This document shows positions 17,757 through 26,635 of a DNA stretch of 40,275 nt, piece by piece (within the stretch, counting starts at the first letter, position 1; the number at the start of each line of letters is the position of its first letter). The notes under the pieces were generated by a model. That model was given only the letters and a program-made list of their open reading frames with translations. It had not been told where the DNA came from and ran no database searches. Source of the DNA: Limnohabitans sp. (GTDB lineage Bacteria > Pseudomonadota > Gammaproteobacteria > Burkholderiales > Burkholderiaceae_C). The position numbers were made by a program, and so were the translations under genes. The stretch lies in assembly GCA_009693505.1 (NCBI GenBank), contig SHXD01000023.1, positions 1 to 40,275 of the forward strand, written 5' to 3'.

Positions 17757-18470
17757 ATGCGCTTGATCAGAGCTTTCACCACCACTTGCTTGCTAGTGGC
17801 CAGCGCTTGCGCCGCGGCCCAAGATGCCAACTTAAAAAAAATACTAAGCGAACGCCTGCCTTCATTGCCAAAAATTGAAGAGATTTCCAAAACTCCCATG
17901 CCAGGCGTGTTTGAAATTCGGGTTCAAGGCAATGAAATTTTTTACACCGATGCCAAAGGCGACTTTCTCATTCAAGGCGCCTTGATCGACACCAAGCAAA
18001 AGCGCAATTTAACGGAAGAACGAAACGACAAACTTTCGGCCATTCCCTTTGACAGTCTGCCTGTTAAATTTGCTTTCACTCAGGTGAAGGGCAATGGCAA
18101 ACGCAAATTGGTCGTCTTTGCCGATCCCAATTGCGGTTATTGCAAACGCTTTGAGCGCGATCTGCAAAAAATCGACAACGTCACCATTTACCACTTGATG
18201 TATCCTGTGTTGGGTGAAGACTCCAAAGCCAAATCACGCAACATTGCTTGCTCCAAAGACCGAGCCAAAACTTGGAACGACTGGATGCTGCAAGGCATAG
18301 CACCACCGGTGGTTGCTTGCGACACCCACAACATCGATGCCATTGTGGAATTCGGCAAAAAGAACCGCATCAATGGCACGCCAACCTTGTTTGTAGCAGA
18401 TGGCACGCGTGTGCCTGGTGCAATTGAGGCCGCGCAAATTGAATCTTTGTTGAACGCAGTCAAACCATGA
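17757..18470 (+). CDS. dsbC: DsbC-family periplasmic thiol:disulfide isomerase
   Basis: Periplasmic isomerase that corrects wrong disulfides in exported proteins. The 237-residue precursor has a leader (MRLIRAFTTTCLLVASACAAAQ), a dimerisation domain with EISKTPMPGVFEIRVQGNEIFYTDAKGDFLIQG split over residues 42-74, and a thioredoxin-fold domain. The redox motif is C126-G-Y-C129 in FADPNCGYCKRF. The cis-proline loop appears as NGTPTLFVADGTRVPGAI. A second cysteine pair (IACSKDR and VACDTH) is also typical of DsbC. The stop overlaps the DUF3429 start by 4 nt, so the two are probably coupled. DsbG cannot be strictly excluded. Confidence 0.88.
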   Translation: MRLIRAFTTTCLLVASACAAAQDANLKKILSERLPSLPKIEEISKTPMPGVFEIRVQGNEIFYTDAKGDFLIQGALIDTKQKRNLTEERNDKLSAIPFDSLPVKFAFTQVKGNGKRKLVVFADPNCGYCKRFERDLQKIDNVTIYHLMYPVLGEDSKAKSRNIACSKDRAKTWNDWMLQGIAPPVVACDTHNIDAIVEFGKKNRINGTPTLFVADGTRVPGAIEAAQIESLLNAVKP

Positions 18471-18916
18471 GCCCTCATGCCGATCAAACTCGAAGGCAGG
18501 TCAAGCTTTTGGCTTATGCGGGCCTCGTCCCTTTTGTCGGCATGGCGGTCTTGCTATGGTTGGTCGATGCCGACTTGCACCCTTTCCTAGCCTTGGCCAT
18601 GGCGGGTTACGGCGCCGCCATTGTTTCTTTTTTAGGCGGCATCCATTGGGGCATTGGATTTAAAAACATATCGCGCATGCACAATGCGCCACTGTTTAAC
18701 TTTGGCTGGGGCGTTGTACCTTCTTTGCTGGCTTGGGTTGCCGTGACCATGCCTGCCTTTGCTGGACTGCCTTTGCTGGCCGTGATCTTGGGCATTTGTT
18801 ATGCGGTAGACCGCAAAACCTACCTAGAAGCAGGCCTGCAAGAATGGTTGCCGATGCGTCTGCATCTCACCCTTGTGGCCGCGTTAAGTTGCTTGATTGG
18901 AGCCGCGGCCACATGA
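18467..18916 (+). CDS. DUF3429 inner-membrane protein
   Basis: A 149-residue small polytopic protein with about four or five hydrophobic segments (near residues 15-35, 38-58, 70-90, 95-110 and 130-147). Typical DUF3429 features are the FLGGIHWGIGF stretch with its conserved His-Trp and the RKTYLEAGLQEWLPMRLHLT region. The function of the family is unknown. The gene overlaps dsbC upstream (ATGA) and the M61 peptidase downstream (ATGA), so it lies in a tightly coupled three-gene run. A part in envelope quality control would fit both neighbours but is only inference. Confidence 0.8.
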   Translation: MSPHADQTRRQVKLLAYAGLVPFVGMAVLLWLVDADLHPFLALAMAGYGAAIVSFLGGIHWGIGFKNISRMHNAPLFNFGWGVVPSLLAWVAVTMPAFAGLPLLAVILGICYAVDRKTYLEAGLQEWLPMRLHLTLVAALSCLIGAAAT

Positions 18917-20712
18917 GTTCAAAAAAAATTATCCCTGCTGTTCACTACAGTATCGATGCCAGCCATACACACTCGCACCTTTTCAAAGTGTCTCTGCTCA
19001 TTGCCGAACCGCAAGCTGGGCAAGTGATCTCCTTGCCTGTCTGGATTCCGGGCAGTTATTTGGTACGCGATTTTGCTAAAAACTTGCAGCGCTTGAAAGC
19101 CATACAAAGCGGCAAAAATGTTGCAACACATCAGGACCATAAAAGTCAGTGGCACATCCAATGCAAAGAAGGGCAAGCCTTGCAACTGAGTTACGAGGTC
19201 TATGCCTTTGACAATTCAGTACGTTCTGCATGGCTCGATACACAGCGGGGGTTTTTCAATGGCACCAGTTTGTGCTTGCGTGTGCATGGCCAAGAAGACA
19301 GAGCACATGCCCTCACATTGACCGCCATCAAAGGCAGCACTTGGCTTGCCGCTACAGGCCTGCAAGCGACCAAAGTCAACAAGCAAGGCTTTGGCGATTA
19401 TGTGGCTTGCAACTACGATGAATTGGTCGATTGTCCATTTGAATTAGGCAACTTCTGGCGCGGAGAATTTACAGCCTGTGGCATTCCCCATGAGTTTGTG
19501 GTGGCAGGCGCGATGGCCTCTTTTGATGGCGCCAAGCTCATTGCAGATACTCAAAAAATTTGCGAAACACAAATCAAGTTTTGGCACGAGAAAAAGCCCG
19601 CCACCAACGCCCCCTACAAACGCTACGTCTTCATGCTGAACGCAGTTGAAGATGGCTACGGCGGCTTAGAGCATCGCAACTCCACCGCTCTCATTTGCAA
19701 CCGACGTGATCTGCCTGCGCTGGGCATGAAAAAAATGCCTGACAGTTATGTCACCTTGCTGGGCTTGATCAGCCACGAATACTTTCACACTTGGAATGTG
19801 AAGCAATTGCGGCCTGCAGAGTTTGCGCGCTATGACTACACCCAAGAAAATTACACCGAGCTTCTTTGGTTCTTTGAAGGCTTCACCAGTTACTACGATG
19901 ATTTGCTGTTGCGCCGCGCCAAGCTGATTGATGACACCACGTATTTCAAATTGATCAACAAAACCATCAACATGGTTTTGCAAGCTCCGGGCAGGCAAGT
20001 CCAGTCTGTGGCGCAGGCCAGCTTTGATGCCTGGGTGAAGTATTACCGTCAAGATGAAAACACACCCAATGCCACCATCAGCTACTACACCAAGGGCGCA
20101 TTGGTGGCCATGTGCCTTGATCTTTCCATGCGCTCAGAAGGCAATGCCAACCTAGATCAAGTGATGCGAGGCTTGTGGCAACGCTGCCAAGGCGGGCCCC
20201 TCACAGAAGCCCAATTACTGGAAGAGCTACAGGAACAAACTGGCCGCAGTTGGCAAAAAGAAATCAAAGCTTGGGTTCACAGCACGCAAGAACTGCCGCT
20301 TAAAACTTTGCTCTCTTCGCATGGGGTGGTCGTGCACGAAGACCCCTCGCAAATGGCACAGCGTTTAGGCCTGCGTGTTGCAGAAGCTCAAGGCGCGATT
20401 CAAATCAAAGCTGTCTTGCGCGACGGCGCCGCCGAGAAAGCTGGCATGGCGGCTGGCGATGAATGGTGGGCCGTGGCGAGCAGCAAAGCCAAATCGACCA
20501 CTTGGCGTTTGAAGAAACTCGAGGACTTGAGTTTGTTGCTTGGCAACGAGAAGAAAGCCAAGGCCACCATCACGCGGGATCAAAAAGTGTTTGTCTTAGA
20601 TTTAAGCGTCCCTACAGACGTTCACACTTGGCGCTTGAGTTACACCAATTCTGACCTGGCCCACAAAGCCCGAACCAGCGCATGGCTGGACGGCTCTTCA
20701 AACATCGCTTGA
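18913..20712 (+). CDS. M61 glycyl-aminopeptidase family metallopeptidase with PDZ domain
   Basis: A 599-residue zinc peptidase of family M61. The zinc ligands are in SHEYFHTWNVKQLRP, with HEYFH at residues 288-292, and the downstream glutamate is in LLWFFEGFTSYYDDL. The N-terminal beta-rich region contains LPVWIPGSYLVRDFAKNLQ, a hallmark of the family. A PDZ-like domain occupies roughly residues 475-570 (KAVLRDGAAEKAGMAAGDEWW). I see no signal peptide in the chosen form (start ATG 18913, overlapping the DUF3429 stop as ATGA). The same frame stays open upstream but overlaps DUF3429. M61 enzymes release N-terminal Gly or Ala; the physiological substrate is unknown. The gene converges on paaK with a 10-bp gap. 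Confidence 0.9.
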   Translation: MSSKKIIPAVHYSIDASHTHSHLFKVSLLIAEPQAGQVISLPVWIPGSYLVRDFAKNLQRLKAIQSGKNVATHQDHKSQWHIQCKEGQALQLSYEVYAFDNSVRSAWLDTQRGFFNGTSLCLRVHGQEDRAHALTLTAIKGSTWLAATGLQATKVNKQGFGDYVACNYDELVDCPFELGNFWRGEFTACGIPHEFVVAGAMASFDGAKLIADTQKICETQIKFWHEKKPATNAPYKRYVFMLNAVEDGYGGLEHRNSTALICNRRDLPALGMKKMPDSYVTLLGLISHEYFHTWNVKQLRPAEFARYDYTQENYTELLWFFEGFTSYYDDLLLRRAKLIDDTTYFKLINKTINMVLQAPGRQVQSVAQASFDAWVKYYRQDENTPNATISYYTKGALVAMCLDLSMRSEGNANLDQVMRGLWQRCQGGPLTEAQLLEELQEQTGRSWQKEIKAWVHSTQELPLKTLLSSHGVVVHEDPSQMAQRLGLRVAEAQGAIQIKAVLRDGAAEKAGMAAGDEWWAVASSKAKSTTWRLKKLEDLSLLLGNEKKAKATITRDQKVFVLDLSVPTDVHTWRLSYTNSDLAHKARTSAWLDGSSNIA

Positions 20713-20722
20713 AGGCCCTGCA

Positions 20723-22027
20723 TTATTTGCCGCGCAGGTCAAGCACTCGCTTGGCTTTGCCTTGGCTGCGCTCGACACCACCCTCAGGGCGCAAATCAAT
20801 TTCGACACTCGAACCAATGTAAACCTTGATTTCGTGTTGCAACATTTTGGCGGCAGCTCGGGCCTCGATGCTGTCAGGAGCTGTACCAGGGCGTGTTTCA
20901 ACCGCCACCTTCAGGTTGTCCATGGGGCCTTCGCGCGTGAGCACGCATTGGTAATGCGGCGCCAATTCCGGGCGCTTCAAAATCAGCTCTTCAATTTGTG
21001 TTGGAAAAACGTTCACACCCCGAATGATCATCATGTCGTCGCTGCGACCCGTGATTTTTTCCATGCGGCGCATGGTTCTGGCTGTGCCTGGCAACAAACG
21101 GGTTAAATCGCGTGTGCGGTATCGAATGATGGGTAAGGCTTCTTTGGTGAGGCTGGTAAAGACCAGTTCACCCATTTCGCCATCGGTCACAGGCTCACCG
21201 GTTTCTGGGTTGATGATTTCTGGAAAGAAATGATCTTCCCAAATGGTGGGGCCATCTTTGGTTTCAATGCACTCGCTGGCTACGCCTGGGCCCATCACTT
21301 CTGACAGGCCATAAATATCGACCGCATCAATGCCCATGCGGTGTTCAATGGCCGCACGCATGTCGTTGGTCCAAGGCTCGGCACCAAAAATACCAAGGCG
21401 CAATGAGCTGCTGCGAGGGTCAATGCCTTGGCGCTCAAACTCATCGGCAATGGCCAACATATAGCTGGGCGTGACCATGATGATGTCTGGCTTGAAGTCT
21501 TGAATAAGTTGTACTTGACGTTCGGTTTGTCCGCCGCCAAACGGCACCACAGTGAGCCCCAATTTTTCTGCGCCATAGTGAGCGCCCAAACCACCGGTGA
21601 ACAAACCATAGCCATAGCTTATGTGCACCATGTCACCTGCTTGCGCGCCGCCCGCACGAATGCTGCGTGCCACCACAGTGGCCCATGTATCAATGTCGCG
21701 CTGTGTATAGCCCACCACGGTGGGTTTACCTGTTGTGCCGCTGGAAGCGTGAATGCGAGAACAAGCAGCGCGTGGCACTGCAAACATGCCATAGGGATAG
21801 CTGTCGCGCAAATCGGTTTTGGTGGTGAAAGGAAACTTGGCCAAGTCGGCCAATGTGTGGCAATCACTGGGGTGCACGCCAGCTGCATCGAACTTGAGTT
21901 TGTATACGGGCGAGTTGTCGTAGGCGTGTTGAAGCGTGGCTTTCAAACGTTTGAGTTGCAAGGAACGCAACTCGTCGGTGCTGGCTTTTTCTATGGGCTC
22001 TAAAGGCAAGCGTGAGGGGGTGCTCAT
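20723..22027 (-). CDS. paaK: Phenylacetate-CoA ligase
   Basis: ANL-superfamily enzyme that activates phenylacetate with CoA and ATP, the entry step of aerobic phenylacetate catabolism. The 434 residues include the conserved start ELRSLQLKRLKATLQHAYDN in pieces, the P-loop HASSGTTGKPTVVGYTQRD, GYGLFTGGLGAHYGAE, DIYGLSEVMGPGVASEC and the C-terminal hinge region GRSDDMMIIRGVNVFPTQIEE, all typical of PaaK. Start ATG 22027 is chosen because homology begins there; the frame stays open upstream only by running into paaI. It is the third gene of paaG-paaI-paaK and lies 34 nt after paaI. Confidence 0.95.
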   Translation of the reverse strand: MSTPSRLPLEPIEKASTDELRSLQLKRLKATLQHAYDNSPVYKLKFDAAGVHPSDCHTLADLAKFPFTTKTDLRDSYPYGMFAVPRAACSRIHASSGTTGKPTVVGYTQRDIDTWATVVARSIRAGGAQAGDMVHISYGYGLFTGGLGAHYGAEKLGLTVVPFGGGQTERQVQLIQDFKPDIIMVTPSYMLAIADEFERQGIDPRSSSLRLGIFGAEPWTNDMRAAIEHRMGIDAVDIYGLSEVMGPGVASECIETKDGPTIWEDHFFPEIINPETGEPVTDGEMGELVFTSLTKEALPIIRYRTRDLTRLLPGTARTMRRMEKITGRSDDMMIIRGVNVFPTQIEELILKRPELAPHYQCVLTREGPMDNLKVAVETRPGTAPDSIEARAAAKMLQHEIKVYIGSSVEIDLRPEGGVERSQGKAKRVLDLRGK

Positions 22028-22061
22028 CAAAAAATCTCCGTCGTGTTTCTTCTGGGGCAAA

Positions 22062-22532
22062 TTATTCGGAAATGACTGTGCCTTGAATTTGCGCACTCTT
22101 GCCCCTGAACATGGCAATCACATCATCCTTTTGATTGGTCACTTTCATGTCGTAAATGCCGTGTCGTCCACTCAAGGCTTGTTCTTGCCCTACACAGGTC
22201 AGCACATCGCCCAGTCGACCAGGCTTTAAAAATTCAATGCTACAGCCTGCTGCCACGGCCACCTTGTTGTAGCTGTTGCAGGCAAACGCGAAGGTGGAAT
22301 CTGCCAGCGTAAAAATAAAGCCACCATGGCAAATTTTGTGACCATTCAAATGCATTTCCTTGACGGTCATCTGGATCACCGCACGACCAGGCTCGCAAGA
22401 AATGAGCTGCATGCCCATGGTGTCTTTGCTTGCAGTGTCAACGGCAAACATAGACTCGCCCACTTGTTTGGCCAAATCAAGGGCGGCTTGAGAAGGTGTT
22501 GCCAGATTGCTGAGAGGGGCGTTCATGCTCAT
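22062..22532 (-). CDS. paaI: Hydroxyphenylacetyl-CoA thioesterase PaaI
   Basis: Hot-dog-fold thioesterase thought to rescue CoA from dead-end hydroxyphenylacetyl-CoA in the phenylacetate pathway. The 156-residue product has the family core GHKICHGGFIFTLADSTFAFACNS (residues 64-87), with the active-site Asp in LAD, then the beta strand SIEFLKPGRLGDVLTCVGQE. The start overlaps the paaG stop as ATGA, and a second ATG two codons later is a possible alternative. Placement between paaG and paaK secures the assignment over generic thioesterases. Confidence 0.92.
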   Translation of the reverse strand: MSMNAPLSNLATPSQAALDLAKQVGESMFAVDTASKDTMGMQLISCEPGRAVIQMTVKEMHLNGHKICHGGFIFTLADSTFAFACNSYNKVAVAAGCSIEFLKPGRLGDVLTCVGQEQALSGRHGIYDMKVTNQKDDVIAMFRGKSAQIQGTVISE

Positions 22533-23332
22533 TCACCTTTGAAATTGGCTGGGCGTTTTTCCAAGAACGCTTTGACCCCTTCAAAGTAATCATGCGATTG
22601 GCCTAAAGCAGATTGCGCGTCGCGTTCTTGGTCAAGTTGCTCAGATAAGCTGCGCGTGTGTGCGCCGGCCATCAATTTGCGAGTAGCCACCAAGGCTTTG
22701 GTGGGCATGGCGGCCAATTTGTCAGCCAAGCTGAATGATGCGGCCACTGCATCGTCGGCCACATCCCAAATCATGCCCCATGACTTGGCTTGCTCAGCCA
22801 TCAACTTGTCGCCTGTCATGGCCAAAGCCAAAGCGCGTGGCAAACCCAAACGCTCTACCAACAGCCAGCTGCTACCTGCATCTGGAATGAGACCAATTTT
22901 GCTAAAGGCTTGAATAAAACTGGCTTGAGGTGAGGCAATCACAATGTCACAAGCCATGGCAATGGATGCGCCAGCGCCAGCCGCCACGCCATTGACAGCG
23001 GCCACAACAGGCATGCGCAATGCTTGAATGCGGCGTGTTGTAGGATTAAATGCTTGGTCAATGACGGGGCCAGGATCGGCACGCTTGACCATATCGGGGC
23101 CAGGCGTGAAATCAAACTCCGACAAATCAGCGCCCGCACAAAATCCTCTGCCCGCCCCCGTCAAAACCATGGCCCTGATTTCGGCATCAGCCTCGGCTTG
23201 ATCAAACGCAGCCCACAAATCATGGTGCATTTGGCGCGTGAAGCTGTTCAAAGCTTGAGGGCGGTTAAGGGTGACCAAGGCGACAGCGCCGCGTTTTTCA
23301 AAGGTCACAGACAAAGTGCTGGTGTTAGTCAT
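22529..23332 (-). CDS. paaG: 1,2-epoxyphenylacetyl-CoA isomerase
   Basis: Crotonase-fold enzyme that isomerises the phenylacetyl-CoA epoxide to the oxepin. The 267-residue product has oxyanion-hole segments CAGADLSEFD (residues 65-74) and NGVAAGAGASIAMACD (residues 114-129). The catalytic acid is Asp151 in IGLIPDAGSSW, the PaaG pattern, where true hydratases carry Glu and Gly-Ser-Gly. It heads the leftward paaG-paaI-paaK unit and is divergent from an enoyl-CoA hydratase over a 144-bp control region. The epoxidase genes paaABCDE and the hydrolase gene paaZ are not in this window. Confidence 0.92.
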   Translation of the reverse strand: MTNTSTLSVTFEKRGAVALVTLNRPQALNSFTRQMHHDLWAAFDQAEADAEIRAMVLTGAGRGFCAGADLSEFDFTPGPDMVKRADPGPVIDQAFNPTTRRIQALRMPVVAAVNGVAAGAGASIAMACDIVIASPQASFIQAFSKIGLIPDAGSSWLLVERLGLPRALALAMTGDKLMAEQAKSWGMIWDVADDAVAASFSLADKLAAMPTKALVATRKLMAGAHTRSLSEQLDQERDAQSALGQSHDYFEGVKAFLEKRPANFKGE

Positions 23333-23376
23333 GGTGATGGCCTGCTGAGGGTCTAAAACTGAAAATGTACCATTGA

Positions 23377-23392
23377 CCGACCGATCGGTTGG
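23377..23392. promoter_or_regulatory. Imperfect 16-bp palindrome, candidate TetR-type (PaaR/FadR-like) operator
   Basis: The sequence CCGACCGATCGGTTGG is an inverted repeat with one mismatched pair around a perfect ACCGATCGGT core. It lies in the 144-bp region between divergent paaG and the enoyl-CoA hydratase gene. Motifs of this kind are recognised by TetR-family regulators of acyl-CoA or phenylacetyl-CoA metabolism in betaproteobacteria; the specific regulator is inferred and not encoded nearby. Confidence 0.6.
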
Positions 23393-23409
23393 CTAATGTT
23401 TTCCCTTGA

Positions 23410-23437
23410 TTGAAGCAGCTTTTCATCCCGTTATAGT
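23410..23437 (+). promoter_or_regulatory. Putative sigma-70 promoter for the enoyl-CoA hydratase gene
   Basis: A TTGAAG (-35, 23410-23415) and a TATAGT (-10, 23432-23437) are separated by 16 nt, 18 nt downstream of the CCGACCGATCGGTTGG palindrome. The predicted start leaves a leader of about 30 nt with a GGAGA ribosome-binding site before the TTG start. Confidence 0.5.
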
Positions 23438-23476
23438 CAAGGGTGATGGCATTTAGAACTTAACTGGAGAATCCTT

Positions 23477-24256
23477 TTGTCTTACGAAAACATTGAAGTC
23501 CGCGTTGAAGGCGGCAAAGTTGGCATCGTCACACTGAACCGCCCTAAAGCCCTGAACGCTTTGAATGGCCCCTTGATGGACGAACTGGGCACTGCTTTAA
23601 AGGCCTTTGATGCCGACGAAGCCATTGGCTGCATCATTGTGACGGGCAGCGAAAAAGCCTTTGCCGCAGGCGCCGACATCTCGGCCATGGCCAAACACAA
23701 TTTCAACGACGTCTACAAAGAAGATTTCATTACCCGCAACTGGGAAACCATTCGCAGCATTCGCAAGCCCGTCATTGCCGCCGTCAGCGGCTTTGCATTG
23801 GGAGGCGGTTGTGAGTTGGCCATGATGTGCGACTTTATTATTGCCGCAGAAAACGCCAAGTTTGGTCAGCCCGAAATCAAATTGGGCATCATTCCTGGCT
23901 CAGGCGGCACACAGCGTTTGCCGCGTGCAGTGGGCAAATCAAAGGCCATGGACTTGGCCTTAACAGCCCGCATGATGGACGCGCAAGAAGCAGAGCGTGC
24001 AGGTTTGGTCAGCCGCGTGGTGCCTACCGACAAACTCATGGAAGAAGCCTTGGGCGCTGCCTTGGTGATTTGCGGTATGGGCCAATTGGCTGTGATGGCG
24101 GCCAAAGAATGCGTCAACCGAGCGTTCGAAAGTAGCCTAAGCGATGGCGTCATGTTTGAGCGCCGTTTGTTCCACTCGATGTTTGCCACAGAAGATCAAA
24201 AGGAAGGCATGGATGCATTTTTGAACAAACGTGCGCCGGTCTTTCAAAACAAATAA
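23477..24256 (+). CDS. Enoyl-CoA hydratase (crotonase type, PaaF-like)
   Basis: A 259-residue hydratase adding water to trans-2-enoyl-CoA. Both catalytic glutamates are present: E113 in [11 protein letters not shown] and E133 in [20 protein letters not shown], which separates it from the PaaG-type isomerase next door. The N-terminus ([16 protein letters not shown]) and ACGADIS-like loop [13 protein letters not shown] (residues 61-73) are canonical. The start codon is TTG at 23477, supported by a GGAGA site 8 nt upstream and by homology beginning at MSYENIEV. Phenylacetate catabolism (PaaF) or general fatty-acid oxidation are both possible; the divergent paa genes favour shared control. Confidence 0.9.
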   Translation: MSYENIEVRVEGGKVGIVTLNRPKALNALNGPLMDELGTALKAFDADEAIGCIIVTGSEKAFAAGADISAMAKHNFNDVYKEDFITRNWETIRSIRKPVIAAVSGFALGGGCELAMMCDFIIAAENAKFGQPEIKLGIIPGSGGTQRLPRAVGKSKAMDLALTARMMDAQEAERAGLVSRVVPTDKLMEEALGAALVICGMGQLAVMAAKECVNRAFESSLSDGVMFERRLFHSMFATEDQKEGMDAFLNKRAPVFQNK

Positions 24257-25595
24257 GTTAGAGCGATTGCAAAACTCCCTTACCTCCGCGCCAATTTTTC
24301 CAACCATTTGGCGATTGGCATTGCCAAATATTTTTGCCATGACCGCCAGCGCGCTGGTGACGATTACTGAAACTTGGTATGTGGGCCAACTGGGCCTCCT
24401 GCCTCTTGCTGGTATGGCCTTGGTGTTCCCTATGGTCATGTTGCAGCAGATGCTGTCTGCAGGCTCCATGGGGGGTGGTATTTCTTCTGCAGTCAGCCGT
24501 GCGCTGGGGGCAAACGACGTTGCCAAGGCCAACGCCTTGGTTTTGCACGCTACGCTCATTGCGCTTGGCATTGGCCTATTTTTTACGTTCATTTTTGTTT
24601 TTTTCAGTCGCCCCATCTTTACGGCCATGGGCGGTCAAGGCGAAGCACTTGAACATTGCCTTGCCTATGCGAACATTGCCTTCCTAGGCGCTGTGAGTAT
24701 CTGGCTGACAAACTCTTTCACATCTGTCCTGCGTGGCACTGGCAATATGCGCACCCCCTCTAAGGTTCTTCTCACGGTCTGCTTGGTGCAAGTCGCCCTG
24801 AGTGGCATTTTGGGATTGGGCTTGGGGCGCCTGCCTGGTTTTGGCATGGCTGGCGTTGCCGCAGGCACTGTCACGGCTTACTCAGCAAGCGCTATTTATT
24901 TGTTCTTTTACTTGCGCTCTTCTCGCAGCCTTTTAAAGCTCAGCTTTAACAGCCCCTTGTCGCGCGCCTTGTTCATTGACATTCTTAAAGTAGGCGGTAT
25001 GTCCAGCTTGAGTTCGATACAAACTGTGGCCACCATTGTGGTGGTTACGCGCTTAATGTCCAGTTTTGGCCCCGAAGCTTTAGCCGCATATGGCATTGGC
25101 ACTAGATTGGAATTTTTGCTAGTCCCCATCACCTTCGCTTTTGGTGTGGCTTGCCTGTCTATGGTGGGCATGGCCCTAGGTGCCAACTTGGCTCAACGTG
25201 CCAAACAAGTCGCGTGGTCCGGTGCATTGCTTTCAAGCGTCTTGGTCGGCTGCGTTGGATTGCTCGTCTGCTTTTGGCCTGGCATTTGGACTGAACTATT
25301 CACATCCAACCCTGTCGTTTTGTCCTACACAGCACTTTACTTCCAATGGGTTGGCCCCTGCTACGGTTTCTTCGCTTTGGGTTTGTGTTTGTACTTTGCG
25401 TCTCAAGGCGCTGGCAAACTATTGGGGCCCGTACTGGCCGGTACTTTCAGACTGTGTGTGGTGGCAGCGGGCGGTATTTGGCTTATTAAAAATAATGGTA
25501 GCGCAGTGGACATGTTTATGATCATTGCCGCAGGCATGGTGGGCTATGGTTTGCTAACTGCTCTAGCCGTCTACAAAGTAAGCTGGGCGCGTTAA
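24231..25595 (+). CDS. MATE-family efflux transporter
   Basis: A cation-coupled multidrug/toxin exporter of up to 454 residues with twelve predicted transmembrane segments. Family features include [20 protein letters not shown] at the start of helix 1, [24 protein letters not shown] in helices 2-3, and the mirrored second half beginning [21 protein letters not shown]. The start is uncertain: GTG 24231 overlaps the hydratase gene by 26 nt, while an in-frame TTG at 24267 would begin after its stop. Its 3' end overlaps the convergent asparaginase gene by 4 nt. The substrate is unknown; expression may be coupled to the hydratase gene. Confidence 0.88.
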   Translation: MRRSFKTNKLERLQNSLTSAPIFPTIWRLALPNIFAMTASALVTITETWYVGQLGLLPLAGMALVFPMVMLQQMLSAGSMGGGISSAVSRALGANDVAKANALVLHATLIALGIGLFFTFIFVFFSRPIFTAMGGQGEALEHCLAYANIAFLGAVSIWLTNSFTSVLRGTGNMRTPSKVLLTVCLVQVALSGILGLGLGRLPGFGMAGVAAGTVTAYSASAIYLFFYLRSSRSLLKLSFNSPLSRALFIDILKVGGMSSLSSIQTVATIVVVTRLMSSFGPEALAAYGIGTRLEFLLVPITFAFGVACLSMVGMALGANLAQRAKQVAWSGALLSSVLVGCVGLLVCFWPGIWTELFTSNPVVLSYTALYFQWVGPCYGFFALGLCLYFASQGAGKLLGPVLAGTFRLCVVAAGGIWLIKNNGSAVDMFMIIAAGMVGYGLLTALAVYKVSWAR

Positions 25596-26599
25596 GTCGT
25601 TTGAATTTTGAAGATACTTCGGCGCTCACCCACTTCAGCGCCTTTGATATTTTTCAATGCGGCAGAGCGCCAAGGTTTTAAGGCCTCTCGCTGTTCAGAA
25701 TCTAGCCATCCCAATTGATCCAATGCTTCTATGGAAGCTGCAAACAAGGCAGGCTTGTTGCCATCAGCAATTTTGATCGCCAGGGCTTGACCGCGTGCGC
25801 GACTGGCAATGACTTGGACACCATCTGCTCCTACCTTTGTGACCCAATCTCCACGGCCAACACGCATGAAATCGGCATCGTTTCTGCCTGTACCAGAGAC
25901 CAACTCGGGGTGAGCCGACATGGCTTCGCCTAAGAGTTTCAAGCTGGCACCGTATTCGTTGTTTGATTCTGGTTGAGCCACACGTGCATAGGCCTGCGCC
26001 AAATTAGAAAGGGGCATTGCAAAGTTGGGGGCAGAGCAACCATCGATACCCCAAGCCATGGCATCAGACGCTAAGCCGGCTAGGTCGGACACGGCTTTAC
26101 GCACTTGCAGTTGCAATGGGTGGGTGAGATCTGTATAGGTTTCTGTTGGCAGTGCGTGCAGCGCGCAATAGGCCAAAAAACCACTGTGCTTACCACTGCA
26201 ATTGTGATGACGCTCGTCGTATTCAAAACCTTCAGGCAGCGGCAGGTCGTTGAATGAGAAACGATAGGGCACATGACAACCACAATGCATTTGCTTGTAC
26301 GTGGTGCCGCTTTTTTTCAAAATAGACGAGACCTGCGCCACGTGCATGTCTTCGCCATTGTGACTGGCGCACATCAGTGCCAACTCCTTAGATGTGAAGC
26401 CAAATTGTGTCGCACCACCACTCTGCATCAGTGGCAAAGCTTGTAAGAGTTTCAAAGTTGAACGTGTAAAACACATCCAGTTCGGATTGCCGGCATGCGC
26501 TATCAATTTACCATTTGCGTTTGTGACAGCCAGCGCCCCCATGTGCAAGCATTCAGAGATGCCGTTGCGTGTGAGCTCAATCATGGGAACAAAATTCAT
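25592..26599 (-). CDS. L-asparaginase II family protein (Rhizobium etli type)
   Basis: A 335-residue asparaginase of the class typified by R. etli AnsA/ReAV, unrelated in fold to E. coli AnsA and AnsB. Typical segments are LTRNGISECLHMGALAV at the N-terminus, FTRSTLKLLQALPLMQSG, ALMCASHNGED and the serine/lysine and cysteine region HHNCSGKHSGFLAYC (about residues 130-144), then GIDGCSAPNFAMPLS. The cysteine in NCSGKH lies in the zinc/active-site area described for this class. The family norm at the second block is RSSAKPFQALP, so TLKLLQ is a mild variant. The gene is separated by 36 bp from the SUMF1-fold gene upstream on the same strand. Asparagine hydrolysis is the expected reaction. Confidence 0.88.
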   Translation of the reverse strand: MNFVPMIELTRNGISECLHMGALAVTNANGKLIAHAGNPNWMCFTRSTLKLLQALPLMQSGGATQFGFTSKELALMCASHNGEDMHVAQVSSILKKSGTTYKQMHCGCHVPYRFSFNDLPLPEGFEYDERHHNCSGKHSGFLAYCALHALPTETYTDLTHPLQLQVRKAVSDLAGLASDAMAWGIDGCSAPNFAMPLSNLAQAYARVAQPESNNEYGASLKLLGEAMSAHPELVSGTGRNDADFMRVGRGDWVTKVGADGVQVIASRARGQALAIKIADGNKPALFAASIEALDQLGWLDSEQREALKPWRSAALKNIKGAEVGERRSIFKIQTT

Positions 26600-26635
26600 A
26601 GGGCCTCTGTCAAAAATGGCAAACTTTTCTGCCGC

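Noticed and set aside
18733..18912. An N-terminal 60-residue extension of the M61 peptidase frame.
   Set aside because: It lies entirely inside DUF3429 in another frame; peptidase homology starts at the ATG at 18913, which overlaps the DUF3429 stop as ATGA.
22028..22117. A 30-residue upstream extension of PaaK.
   Set aside because: It overlaps paaI, and the conserved PaaK sequence begins at ATG 22027.
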